Below are positions 10,783 to 20,810 of a stretch of 64,000 bases of DNA, piece by piece. How positions within the stretch are numbered: position 1 is the first letter of the stretch; every line of letters begins with the position of its first letter. A model generated the notes under the pieces. It saw only the letters and a list, made by a program, of their open reading frames with translations, was not told the DNA's origin and made no database searches. The stretch covers positions 82,903,816 to 82,967,815 of the forward strand of contig NW_024609846.1 in assembly GCF_016920785.2 (NCBI RefSeq), given 5' to 3'. A program made the translations under genes and the position numbers. This stretch comes from Ixodes scapularis. Taxonomy: Eukaryota; Arthropoda; Arachnida; Ixodida; Ixodidae.

Positions 10783-11165
10783 TGTTAATAATGAAAGTGG
10801 CATTGAATGTATGAAGTATATTTCCTTCTCAGATATTTCGCGCATTAGGCGTTACCATCCCTTAAATATTGTACCCTTTCGTTCTCACGTAAACTGTTTC
10901 AAAAATTCCTTTTTTCCGCGCACTGTTGAGCTGTGGAATAGTATTGACGGTTCTACGCGTATGCTCCAGTACGACGACTTTGTTATAAAACTCGCGAAAG
11001 TTGACTTAGTTTGATGGTTGGTGTTTCTGGCGAATCATTATGTTGTTGAATATGTTCTCGTTTATTGTTCTCTCTACTCGTGTTTTTAGTTATGTAATCC
11101 ACTCCTGCAATGACCTCAACTGAGGTCGCAGTATACATAAATAAATAAAATAAATAAAAATAGGA
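10783..11165 (+). pseudogene. non-LTR retrotransposon remnant, 3' end (right part)
   Basis: This is the continuation of the LINE broken at 5011. It starts with the second copy of the duplication (10783-10793) and encodes the C-terminal signature SFFPRTVELWNS (about 10908-10943), which is typical of the end of tick CR1/Jockey-like RT proteins. It ends in a (aaataaat)n tail near 11138-11162. Confidence 0.8.
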
Positions 11166-11251
11166 AATATTTCTAGTAAAGTGACGAATGCGAATTGTGT
11201 TAAATTTCCACGTTGGCACTCAGAATCCTCCAAGTTAAAAAAAAAAAATCG

Positions 11252-11364
11252 GTGAGCTTTTCTGCGCATCCGCTCAAAGGCTGGTGAGCTTTTCTCCGCA
11301 TCTGCCGGTTTTGCGGTGAGCTTTTCTCCGGTGAGCTTTTCTCCGGTGAGCTTTTCTCCGCCTC
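11252..11364. repeat. 16-bp minisatellite (ggtgagcttttctccg)
   Basis: The 16-base unit ggtgagcttttctccg occurs about five times. The last three are directly adjacent (about 11312-11359); earlier units are spaced by short unrelated sequence. Confidence 0.75.
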
Positions 11365-11690
11365 CCGAAGAATATAAATACCTAGACGTCACTATAGCAA
11401 ACGCTCTTAGATGGAATACGCACGTCCGTAATATAGTTAAAAATGCTAATGGTAGATTGGCTTTTTTCTCCGCAGATCCCTTACACATGCGTCCGTTGAA
11501 ACGAGGCTTTTAACGTATAAAACGTTGGTGAGACGCTTACTTGAATATGCTTCAGAAGTATGGGACCCTTACGTAATCTATCTTGAACAGGAATTAGAAA
11601 GTGTTCAACGCCTTGCTGTGCGCTTTATGTTTCCTTGATATCACCGACTTCAGTCCCCCACACAGCTTTGTTCTCAAGCCGGTCTACCCT
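11365..11690 (+). pseudogene. LINE reverse-transcriptase 3' fragment
   Basis: The fragment EEYKYLDVTIANALRWNTHV, and after a frameshift LEYASEVWDPY and SVQRLAVRFMF, matches the thumb and C-terminal part of Jockey/CR1-like RTs. It lacks both the catalytic core and the end of the protein. It directly abuts the minisatellite. Confidence 0.65.
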
Positions 11691-11998
11691 CGTGGGATCC
11701 GAGAAAAATACGCCATAGGTATTTAAGATTAAATACCAATAACTGGCTATGTTAGGGTTAGTTTAAGCATTTCTGACTTTTTTTTTTTTTTTTTTTTTTT
11801 TTGCAGTGTTAGTTTGCAGGTTTAGTAAGATAGGATGTCCACCCACATGGAAACTGGGACTTTAAACTTCAAGTCAGGAAAATAAATACATATGTTCTTC
11901 AACATCTTATGAGCCAAGTTCTAGATGTTAGGTTTCGAGTGGAAGAATAACGAAACTGGAGTGATACCGGCAAAAAAATGAGACTGATCTTGATATGA
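11691..11998. other. unassigned DNA with a long T-run
   Basis: This contains a T-run near 11770-11802, which could be the poly(A) of a minus-strand retroposon. No gene was seen. Confidence 0.3.
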
Positions 11999-12213
11999 AA
12001 ATTAAAGAAGCAGTGCCAGTCAGTTTCTATGCAGAGGAAGATATCACAGTACGGGCAACGGTGCCGGGTTTTTTCTGAGCAGCCATGGTTCCTGCACCGT
12101 GCAGCATTCTTGACGTCGTCTTTCTCTGGCATGTGAAGTGCCTGCGCCATTCTGACTGGCAAGCTTGGCAGCGGCTTGAATCTTTTGAACGTAACTTGTG
12201 GCACCGCACACAC
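11999..12213 (-). pseudogene. piggyBac-like transposase C-terminal fragment
   Basis: The minus frame reads PSLPVRMAQALHMPEK, then RCRNHGCSEKTRHRCPYCDI and FLC. The basic linker followed by a cysteine-rich finger with Cx2-3C...Cx2C...LC spacing resembles the C-terminal zinc-binding tail of piggyBac/PGBD transposases. The DDD catalytic core is not present nearby, so this is a stub. The similarity is short and was judged by eye. Confidence 0.5.
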
Positions 12214-12544
12214 TGTCTAAAATGGCATCATCCTGACTTGCAGTAAGTCTTAAAAATTTTAACACAATCAATCGAACGAATTGTTTTCACTTCGCGAGTC
12301 TTTGGCATTGATGGTGAGGAAAACATGATCATAGTGAAATTCATGTCACAAGTTTTGGGTCCCAGCGTCCACCAACGGGGACACACAGTTTGTCAAGCGG
12401 CTACCGCAACCCATGCGAATACTCTTATTAATATTAAGCATTATTAACCATCTGTGAACTTTGAAGAGCACTAGAAATATAAATTAACACAGTCTCCGTT
12501 TGTGTAAATCATGCAGTCCGATTAGATACCGTGGCGTCACCCGT

Positions 12545-12990
12545 ACTTAAAAGGTTAAAACAGCGCAAAAAACGACAGACAGGGTAAAGAAGGACACGGA
12601 CAGAGCGCTGACTCGCAACTAAATCTTTACTGGACTCAACGGGGCAATATATAGGCACAATTGAGAGCAAAAAGGAGAAAATCAGCCTAAAAAACGCTCA
12701 AAACAAAAGCACAAAAAACGAAGTATCACCTCTAAAATGACAAACAAAGGCACGCGCTACAACCAAGCTAATCAAGTGGCCAGAAAATGAATCTCCTTCC
12801 TTGATAAGGCAACGGAAGGGCTGCTGACGCGCATGACTCCCAATCTGTCTATTTCTAGGGCCTCCAAAATGTTACGTGTCAGCTGGTCCCGGTGATGTTT
12901 AATGTTCGCACTGTTGAAACTGAGGCTGGCATCTGCAGTCACGGCAATGTATGCCAAGGTGACCGGAAGTGCTGCAGGTCGCCAATTGGA
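12545..12990 (-). mobile_element. Penelope-like element, 3' fragment
   Basis: The minus-strand frames read SGHLGIHCRDCRCQPQFQQC and RDQLTRNILEALEI, SVALSRKEIHFL. These align with the C-terminus of the Penelope-like elements at 60160-63083 (SGHLGIHCRDCGC, KNQLTREIIEAENI, SLALSEKELQYL). Only the region after the GIY-YIG endonuclease and the 3' UTR remain, with the 3' end near 12545. Confidence 0.75.
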
Positions 12991-13377
12991 ACAGCGAGCA
13001 GCCAGTTGTTTTCACTGCTGTTCGCTCAACACTCCTCCAGATGGCAGCACAGACTATGTCCATGACGGCGGACAGGCGTTCTTTCCTGTATGCGGCGCCG
13101 TTATTTTTCAATCTTTTAAAACTCAATGTACACACTGGTGGACGCAGGGTCTCAGGAGGCTACCGTTGCTTACCAGCAGGAGAGAAACTAAGTGTAAAAC
13201 TTCTTTATATGGTTCTCACTAATCTTCTTCATATCGACACAGAATCATATGTTACACCTCACCAGTCCAGAATTTCAAGAAATAAGCCCAGTTGACATCT
13301 ACAAGAACAGAGATACGTACAATAAAGAGCGTTTTAAAGAACAAAATGTAAGGGCGCAAACGAGCTGGTGTACATTG
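12991..13377. other. unassigned DNA
   Basis: There is a 108-codon plus-strand frame (12969-13295) but no recognisable motif. It lies between a Penelope-like fragment and a large inverted repeat, so it is probably mobile-element debris. Confidence 0.3.
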
Positions 13378-14142
13378 CACATGGTTGAAAAAGCCCCGAG
13401 AGTGCGGGTAAACGACACAACGCTAAAAAGTCTCTAACACAGCTGAAATTTTTATTTTCCGAAACCTGGTTATATAGGTACTTCGATACAAAAGAAGAAA
13501 GGGGAGATGGTGAGAACCCCGAAAAATGCCTCTTTCCGCCAACGTATCCTCTGACTAAACAACAAGGACAACGGACTCTGCCTCATGCACTTGTCTTATC
13601 TTTGACCCATCGCTTTCTGACCACCAAACACACTGGTAACCCTAAGCCCAGTAACAACCCGGAAACCGGGAAACCTACAGACATAAACCTTGAAGGTAAA
13701 AACTTTTTACAGCCTAAGAAAAGCCGTCGTTTCGGTTGGACAACGAACTTCGGCGTTTTCTTAGGCTGTGATAAGTCTTACCTTCAAGGTTTATGTATGT
13801 AGGTTTCCGAGTAGAAGGGTAGAAGGGACGATAGGTTGTTCTTTTCTTTTTGTATGTGTGTTACTGGGCTTGGGGTTACCAGTGTGTTTGCCGGTCGGGA
13901 AGCGAGGGATCAAAGATAAGAGAAGAGCATGACGCAGAGTCCGTTGTCCTTGTTGATCAGTCAGAGGTTACGTGGGTGGAAAGTGGCATTCTTTGGGGTT
14001 CTCACGCTCTCCTTTTTTTTTTTTCCTTTTGTATCGAAGTGCCTATGTAACCAGGTTTCGGAAAATAAAAATTTCAGCTGTGTTAGAGACTTTTTAATGT
14101 TGTGTCGTTTACCCGCAGTCTCGGAGTTTTTTCAACCAAGTG
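13378..14142. repeat. large inverted repeat, arms about 360 and 405 bp
   Basis: The left arm (13378-13737) and right arm (13738-14142) are reverse complements with modest divergence. Examples are the outer cgggtaaacgacacaacg against cgttgtgtcgtttacccg, and the inner cctaagaaaa against ttttcttagg. The centre is nearly gapless near 13738. The right arm has extra T/G-rich insertions. It is either a foldback element or two fused head-to-head copies of one repeat. Confidence 0.8.
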
Positions 14143-14400
14143 TTTTAAAAACTGGTTTTTCCCTCGCACCATACGCGAGTGGAATGCACTGCCTGAAAGT
14201 GTTGTGTCTTGCAGCCGACCTGAGAATTTTTTTTCCACATTGAGCGCGCTTCCTGAAATTTAGATCTGCATGCACCAACTGCAAGTGACTTTATTGTTTT
14301 ACCCCTGCATATTTTTGTTTGAAGTGTTCTTCTCCCACTCCTATTAGAGTACTAAACACAAAACTTATAGTATGTGTAAATGAATAAATAAATGTATATG
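14143..14400 (+). pseudogene. LINE 3'-end fragment
   Basis: It encodes WFFPRTIREWNALPESVV followed shortly by the end of the frame. This is the conserved C-terminus of tick CR1/Jockey-like RT proteins. It finishes with an aataaataaatg tail near 14379-14393. It abuts the right arm of the inverted repeat, so the repeat probably inserted into or next to this LINE. Confidence 0.75.
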
Positions 14401-15184
14401 GTTTTAATAAGCGCGTAAGAGTTAAATGTAGTAACCCTTCATGGTTGAAAATAGGGTGCACGTGTTGTTTCGATAGTGATCATGCAGATATGTAAGAAAC
14501 GAATGTGGCCGCTCAACCCTGGTTTGCTCAGTTAGAGTGTGACCACACGGACGGCAAATTCCCGGCCCTCGGCGCCTGGCGTACGGATTCTGTCGATCAT
14601 TCCGCTAGACTTTTCCACCATGATTTTGGATGACCGTGATTGAAATATCATGTGTATCACATTTTTATTCACTGAGATCTACCGTATTTACTCGAGTAAT
14701 AGCCGCACTATTAATGAACAAGGCCCTTCCGTCTACCTTCCCACAGAACATATATACAGCCAATCATTGCGTTGCGCATAAATAATATTGTGAATAACCA
14801 GATCAAGAACACGATTCTCCATACAAATGCAATCTTCAGATATCGTATCTTGGCACAAAGGCGTTATCTCTGTCTTGTAAACAGCTGGAATCATGCTGTC
14901 GATCGCGGTGATTGGCAATCTGCGTGCTCCGCGCAAGAACGTACCCTCAGGTTTTCTTCATAAACAGTATTCTGTTTTCTTCGTAAACAGTTCGGTATTC
15001 TTATTCTCAAGGAAATTGTCTCGGCTTGCATAAATTTCTAGAGAACTGTGACTGGTCAGTTGTCTTAAATGATGGCATACTGAACTCAGCTACGGAAAAC
15101 TTGACAACGATAGTTCAGAAAATTGGGGTTATGGGGATATTTATACAGCGTGTAGTTGGTCAGCCATTAAAGTTGCGACGAGTC
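14401..15184. other. unassigned DNA
   Basis: No gene was recognised. The stretch from about 14678 (ccgtatttactcgagtaat) looks like the terminus of a dispersed repeat. Confidence 0.3.
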
Positions 15185-15420
15185 ACACGCTGTAGATGAG
15201 CAATTTAGCCAGTGCAGTGCAACCGCTAGCCTAGGGTCTTTAACGTGCACCACGCAGTGGTGATACACGACCGCACGCCGGTACGATACTCATCCAGATC
15301 GAAACGGGCAGGGGTGGGGCTCGAACCCAGGATCCCTGGGTTCTGCAGCGCGAGCTTTCGCTCCACGCGCGTCGAGCTGGGTGTGCGCTTTAGACCACTC
15401 GGCCACCGATCCCCCCCTTA
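15185..15420 (-). mobile_element. tRNA-derived SINE
   Basis: Read on the minus strand from 15420, it begins with a tRNA-like head carrying a box A (tggccgagtgg) and a box B (ggttcgagccc), with a long variable arm as in Ser/Leu tRNAs. This continues into a non-tRNA body with ggtgcacgttaaagaccc. Tick tRNA-derived SINEs such as Ruka have this design. The head is too divergent and too fused to its body to be a working tRNA gene. Confidence 0.75.
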
Positions 15421-17290
15421 TAGTTAAGAAAGCCGTGGATGCTTTTGTACCTAAACACTTGACGCGGAACTCCCGTTATCCTAGTTGGTTCTCGATGAAT
15501 TTAAAAAAAAAAAAACGCACTACGAAGGAACATCGCTTATACAAAACGACAGGGCTAGGGTTATGGCATCAAAAGTTTAGTATTAATCGCTGACTCGTTA
15601 AAAAACTTTATAAAGAAGATAACCGTCTGCACTTGCATAGCGTTGAGCAAAGTCTGAAAAATCCGAAAGAATTATAGCGCTTTGTTAAGCAACACTTGCG
15701 TGGAAATAAAGAAAGCATTTGTCTTCGAGAGAATAATGGGTACCATTGTTTGCAGGCCGAAACAGCGATTAGCTTCACCGACTTTTCTAGTTCGTGTTTT
15801 TCCTCTCCTAGGAGTACCTCTTTTGGTGCTATTGATGTTGAGTGCGCCAATTTTCTGTCTTCGTTTACTGTTGGTGAAGAAGAGGTAGTACAGACCATAA
15901 AATAGCTGAAACCCACATTATTGAGCGGTGTTGATGACATACCTATGTTTATTTTAAAGGGCTGCTGTTCTTTACTGGCACCTGTTTTGATGCATATTTT
16001 TGACTTGTCCCTTGCTCAAAGACGTTTTCCCGAGATTTGGAAAGTGTCTGTAGTTGTTCCTATTTTTAAGAACGGTGATTCGACAGTGCTTAATAATTAG
16101 CGTTTTATGTCATTGTTAGGTTTGAAATGTTTTTTTTTTTTTTTTAAGTAATACATAAGCGGGTTTACTTTCACCTTACCGTAAAATCAGCATCTCAACA
16201 CGGCTTTTTAACAGGGAGGTCAGTTGAGTCAAATTTATGCTGGTTTTTAAGTTACTCTGCACCAGTGGTGTCAAGAGGGGACGAGTAGATGCGATCTAAT
16301 TTGACATGTCGAAAGCGTTCGATTGTGTATGTCAAAATTTACTGCCACAAAAGCTTGTCTTGCATGGTTTCAGCCCGCACCTTTGCTCGTGGTTTTCCAC
16401 TTATCTAATCAGTCACCGGCACTCTCTTCGCATTTCTGATAGCTATTCCGACGAGGTTATCGCGAGTTCTAGTGTACCCCACGGATCCATCCTGGAACCA
16501 TATTTGTTCTTTTTCTGTATACATGATCTTCCCTCCTGCATTACCAGTGCAAACATTATTTTGCTTGCTCATGATCTTACACTTTTTATGAGGGAGAGGT
16601 CATTGTCTGATTGCTCCCTTTTTCAGGCTTACATAGAACGTGTTTCTGAATGGTGCGCCAAAAACCACTCGCCACTTAGCCCCAAGAGAGTTAAATCCAT
16701 TGTGATATCCAAAAAGCTCGACGTACTTTATTTTTTATAAAATCTGGGAGGGTCCCCTATTCTTCGGGCTCCTTTTATCAAGGATCTCAGTGTATTCATC
16801 GATAGTTCACTGTCCTTTTAATAATCGTGTATCTTTAACCATTAATCAGCACTTAGAGTACTGGGAATGATTTCACGATTGTGTCGCCAGTTTTCTACGC
16901 CCCGCTGCTTACTACACTTGTATAATACATTAGTGAGGCCAAGATTAGAATTCGGCTCAATAATTTGGAAGTCATTAACTTTATCACAGGCTGTTGAAAT
17001 CTAAAATATATAAAAAAAAAACGAATGATTATAATTTTGTTCGACCGCTCTATTGGAAGAAAATATTTTTACGAATATGAAACGTGACTTGTTCGATTTG
17101 CCTTGCACAAGCTTGCCGTGAGGAGGCAATACAAGGATTCTTTATTTCTTCACAAGGCTGTACACCGTGAAGTGAATTCAATTGATTTGTTGCGTTTTTT
17201 AAACTTTTATGTTCCGTCAAGGGTCAGCAGGAATGTGCTAACCTTTTACACATCTTACGTTTTGTGTGTCTCCTTTATCGAGAATTCAAT
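15421..17290 (+). pseudogene. degenerate LINE reverse transcriptase
   Basis: Scattered frames give LYKEDNRLHLHSVEQ, LWRFVKQHLRG, SGVDDIPMFILKGCC, FPEIWKVSVVVPIFKNGD, SKAFDCV, and RPRLEFGSIIWK, in the order expected of an RT. The catalytic box has decayed (LAHDLTLF where YADD or FADD is expected). Many stops and frameshifts are present. It is interrupted at its 3' end by the TTAA-flanked element at 17301. Confidence 0.75.
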
Positions 17291-17300
17291 TGTCCTTTAA

Positions 17301-18551
17301 AGGGCAACTCCGGCCAAAACTCGAAATGAAATAAATTACTGGTATCGCTGTAGTGACACAAAATACGACCCCAGCCAAAATATTACGTCCGTAGGACGCC
17401 GCATTCTCAACTAATGCCGATAACAAAAATGCGACCCGCCGCGAGCCGCTGCTCCTTAGCGGGCGGCCAGCGGGTTGCCGATCGCTAAAGCAACAATGGG
17501 CCGTGACGTCCATATCGCTCTCTTTTTTTCCTCCGGTCCGGGCGTTGCGCGGAGTGCGCTTCTTTGAGCCGCTACCACCGCTACTTGGGCTTGTGATTGG
17601 CGTGTTTAGCCGTTGCTTTTATCTGTAGCCCGTGTAGCTTCGGTGTAGCCTTTTGTTTATTTGCTAGTGAGGACTTTAAGGCTCGTTTTAGCGAGCAACT
17701 CGGTGCGCCCAAGACTGCCTAGCTGTTCCTCGAAAGATGCCGAGTGCAACTTGTAGCGCTGTGGGCTGCTCAAACAACCCTCTGCGCAACACGAAGGTGC
17801 TTTTTGACAAGTGTCCGACGGACCGGAAATTGTAGAAGGTGTGGGTGAACGCTGTTCGACGAGTAGAATTTGGACTTCAGCTTTTACGCGCCCGAGGAAA
17901 AAAGAACGAAAAAACAGTCGTGTACAGCCCAGCACGCGTGTGTTCGGGCGCCGCGGCCCGCGCCGGAGAGCCTCAAACCTTCGTGTCTGGGACTGACCCG
18001 CAACGCGAAAGCGAGGGCTCCCAGTACTGTATACGTCACTGGCAGAGCGGCGTAAACCAACGCCGTTCCATCCACGGAGCCCAGATGACAATTTAGGCCT
18101 AGCGAAGAGTACGGAAGACCACAAACACGGCAGCCGCCGAGTACGGCACCGAACGAGTTCACTTGTTTTCCATTCGCTAGCTTTTGGGTATACGCCTCTT
18201 GCTACATATGCTCGATAGCTACCACGTATACAGAATTAAAACAAAATCAGCCTACCTCCTATCTTTAGACGGCTAGCGCAATAGAGGTAGGTGGCGCTCG
18301 GCCTGCGTACTCGTTGAACGAGAACGATCCTGACGTCACGTTCACATAGCGGCTGATTTCCAGTGTTGCCGGGGCCTCGAGCGGCTAGTTTCGGTTTTGT
18401 TGGCCGTGCCCCAAACAAAACTTTCAGGCGTCGATATCTTTAAAACTACGCACGATAACGAGAAAAAAATTACACCTTGCAATTCAGGGACGCTGACTGC
18501 ACTAAAAACAGTCATAATCCTAAAATCAAAAGTATGGACCGGAGTTGCCCT
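17301..18551. mobile_element. TTAA-flanked nonautonomous DNA transposon
   Basis: The termini agggcaactccgg and ccggagttgccct are inverted and each is flanked by ttaa (17297-17300 and 18552-18555). That is the duplication used by Kolobok and piggyBac elements. The element is 1251 bp with no transposase frame. A truncated relative in the opposite sense lies at 36173-36600. It sits inside the 3' part of a LINE. The AGGG termini suit Kolobok better than piggyBac, but that is inference. Confidence 0.75.
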
Positions 18552-18555
18552 TTAA

Positions 18556-19111
18556 TAAGGCTCATCTTGACATTTTTATTTGTTCTTACCAGTTTATGTT
18601 TTATGTGCGAAGCTGTATGCCTTCAAACTACCTAGTGTAAGCTGAGTCTTGTGTAGCCTTTTGCAGTTTCTGTTATATATATTGTTTATATTTTTGTTGT
18701 AACGTGTTTTAATGCTTGATATAGTGCTGTGTTTTAGTTTGCGTTGCGTGCACCACATTACAGACTGTAAAGTTGTTTGGGGGCACGGAAAAATAAAAAT
18801 TTACTATTAATATTATTATCTCTATGTATTTCTTTTTGCAGTAAGGCACCGTGTATCGAACTATTTTGAAGAATACCATTTATTATCTCTCTTTCTGCAC
18901 ATTTCGTGCATTTGCCTTCCTATCTCTCATGTGAGCACAAAGTCTTTTTTGGCCTACTCCGTGACCCGGTGTTTCGCGAACAGCGAACAAAAAAACACGT
19001 TTCCGCAGATCTGCTCAACAGCAGGCGTATTTTCCAATAACGTCCTACAGCGTCGGTCTGAAGCGGTTACCTATTTGAACTTCACACAGCAAAATTTATT
19101 GATGATTAAAA
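18556..19111. other. likely LINE 3' UTR followed by unassigned DNA
   Basis: The DNA after the TTAA element ends in aataaaaatttac and att-rich repeats near 18790-18820. This fits the 3' UTR and tail of the LINE at 15421-17290. The remainder has no gene I can identify. Confidence 0.35.
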
Positions 19112-19136
19112 ACATATATATATATATATATATATA
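19112..19136. repeat. (TA)n microsatellite at a transposon insertion point
   Basis: A run of alternating ta ends exactly where the long-TIR transposon begins. The base pair ta also follows its right end (24601-24602). Confidence 0.7.
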
Positions 19137-19905
19137 TGGGTGATTTCATCTCAACTCAGGCACGGATTTAGGGTCGAATTTTTAATTTTGACGAAAAAAA
19201 TATATGTTTTGGGGCAATTCCTATAATAAAAGAAGACGCAAACGGTTATTTCGTCGGATTTTTCTTTCTCAAGTTATGGACCGTTGAAGCGGTCAAGGTG
19301 GAAATTGATGTTTTTCCAGCCTATCGGAGGTGCCATATTTTACTCCATCCCTTTTCCCTACTTTTTACGCTACATCAATATAACTTTTTGAGAACACTCT
19401 AGACATAGGCTTTTTTATGCTAATTAAGCGTCTAGGTAATAACATTCTTAATGAATTTTTTTTTATTTGTCAAACCGCCTCTCTATGACGACATTTGACG
19501 AAGTTCAGCAAGCTGTGCTGTTTGACCTAATCAACATATTTTTATGATCTTTATATCACCGTAAAGCACCAATGATGCTCTTTCTTTTGAGTATAATTTC
19601 AATATTTTGCCACAAGTATATAATGCGCTACATGTGCCTGAAAAACGAATATTTCGATAAACTAGCAAGTTTGAAGTCGATTTTCTAAAAAACCCCACTT
19701 TTTATTTTTTTTTATTTTTTATTCACAGTTAGTTAATATAGTAGTCTATCAGGAACTACCAACAGAAATTGTAATATATTGTTTGTATTGCCGCTATTAA
19801 GACTCGAATCTCGTGCTATGAGCGTTTTGAACGGGACTTCGCACAGGCGCTTTGCTGAGCAGAATTTTGGTCAATGTAAAGTTTTCTATTTAATGTTTGT
19901 ACTTA
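19137..19905. repeat. left terminal inverted repeat
   Basis: This is the reverse complement of 23835-24600. Matched landmarks include the outer tgggtgatttc, the middle ttgaagcggtcaaggtgg and the inner cttcgcacaggcgct. The differences I saw are single bases and small indels. Confidence 0.85.
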
Positions 19906-20142
19906 CCACAATATCTGAGCGTAAAAGCAAGTGAAGTAACAATATTTATCCTTACAATATTTATTTACTTGACACTGGGGTGGTTTGAAAGGTGTGTGAG
20001 CTTCGCCTTATGTATTGACGGAGAAGTACGTAACATCTAAACTCACGGACAAACTTAAGTCACGAGGGAAAAGTCAAGTAACCTGGCATGAATCACTGCA
20101 AATAGAAATGAAACCTGAACACATGACTAACGCATTTGAAGC

Positions 20143-20190
20143 TTTACACGCCACGAAATGCTCGTCCTTACACGCCACGAAATGCTCGTT
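20143..20190 (+). repeat. 24-bp tandem duplication inside the transposon
   Basis: The 24-base unit ttacacgccacgaaatgctc plus four bases is repeated twice head to tail. It lies in a 69-codon plus-strand frame (20015-20224) between the left inverted repeat and the transposase. I see no function for that frame. Confidence 0.6.
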
Positions 20191-20810
20191 ATTTTACGAA
20201 AAAGCCCGTATGTGGACAAAATAGAGCGTACTTCCTAAGCGTCAGATACTAAATCGTACATATATATATGCCCTGCATATCTGTTTGACATAAGAAAATA
20301 TGACAATTACATATAAAGTTCGGAATTTTAAACTCAAGATGCGACACGTAACCAGAGAAGAGAAGTAATATTTCATGTTGTAGCCTAAACATGTTCATTT
20401 CATAAAATATATCAAAATGTGTTGACCAAATGTCTCATATACTCCTAATTAACATAAAATACACTCAAAGTTAATACAAATATAAACTTTAAAACGAATT
20501 GAACACCGCCAAATTCCGTCTGGTTTACGGATAGATGACGCAGTACCTTTTCAATACTACACGGCGCTGCTCACACAAAAACAGTGATAAACACCTGGGA
20601 TAGGGATAGTCATCTTTCGACGTAGCACATTTCGAGACAAGAGGTTGATGCGATTCTGAGCCAGTTTTCGCTTTGTCCAAATTGCAGTCAGTTCAGTGTC
20701 AAAGTCTATGGCGCGTCGTCTGATCACACAGCGCGCACTCACAGGGGGACAAGGATGAACGCACTGTTGAAACGGTCCGGCCTTTTCACGGTCCCACCAT
20801 TTAGCTCTGT

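Noticed and set aside
15300..15420. tRNA-Ser/Leu gene
   Set aside because: It has box A and box B, but the stems are poor and it continues into a retroposon body; treated as a SINE.
17657..18162. 155-codon minus frame and overlapping plus frames
   Set aside because: They lie wholly inside the TTAA-flanked nonautonomous element and have no motif.
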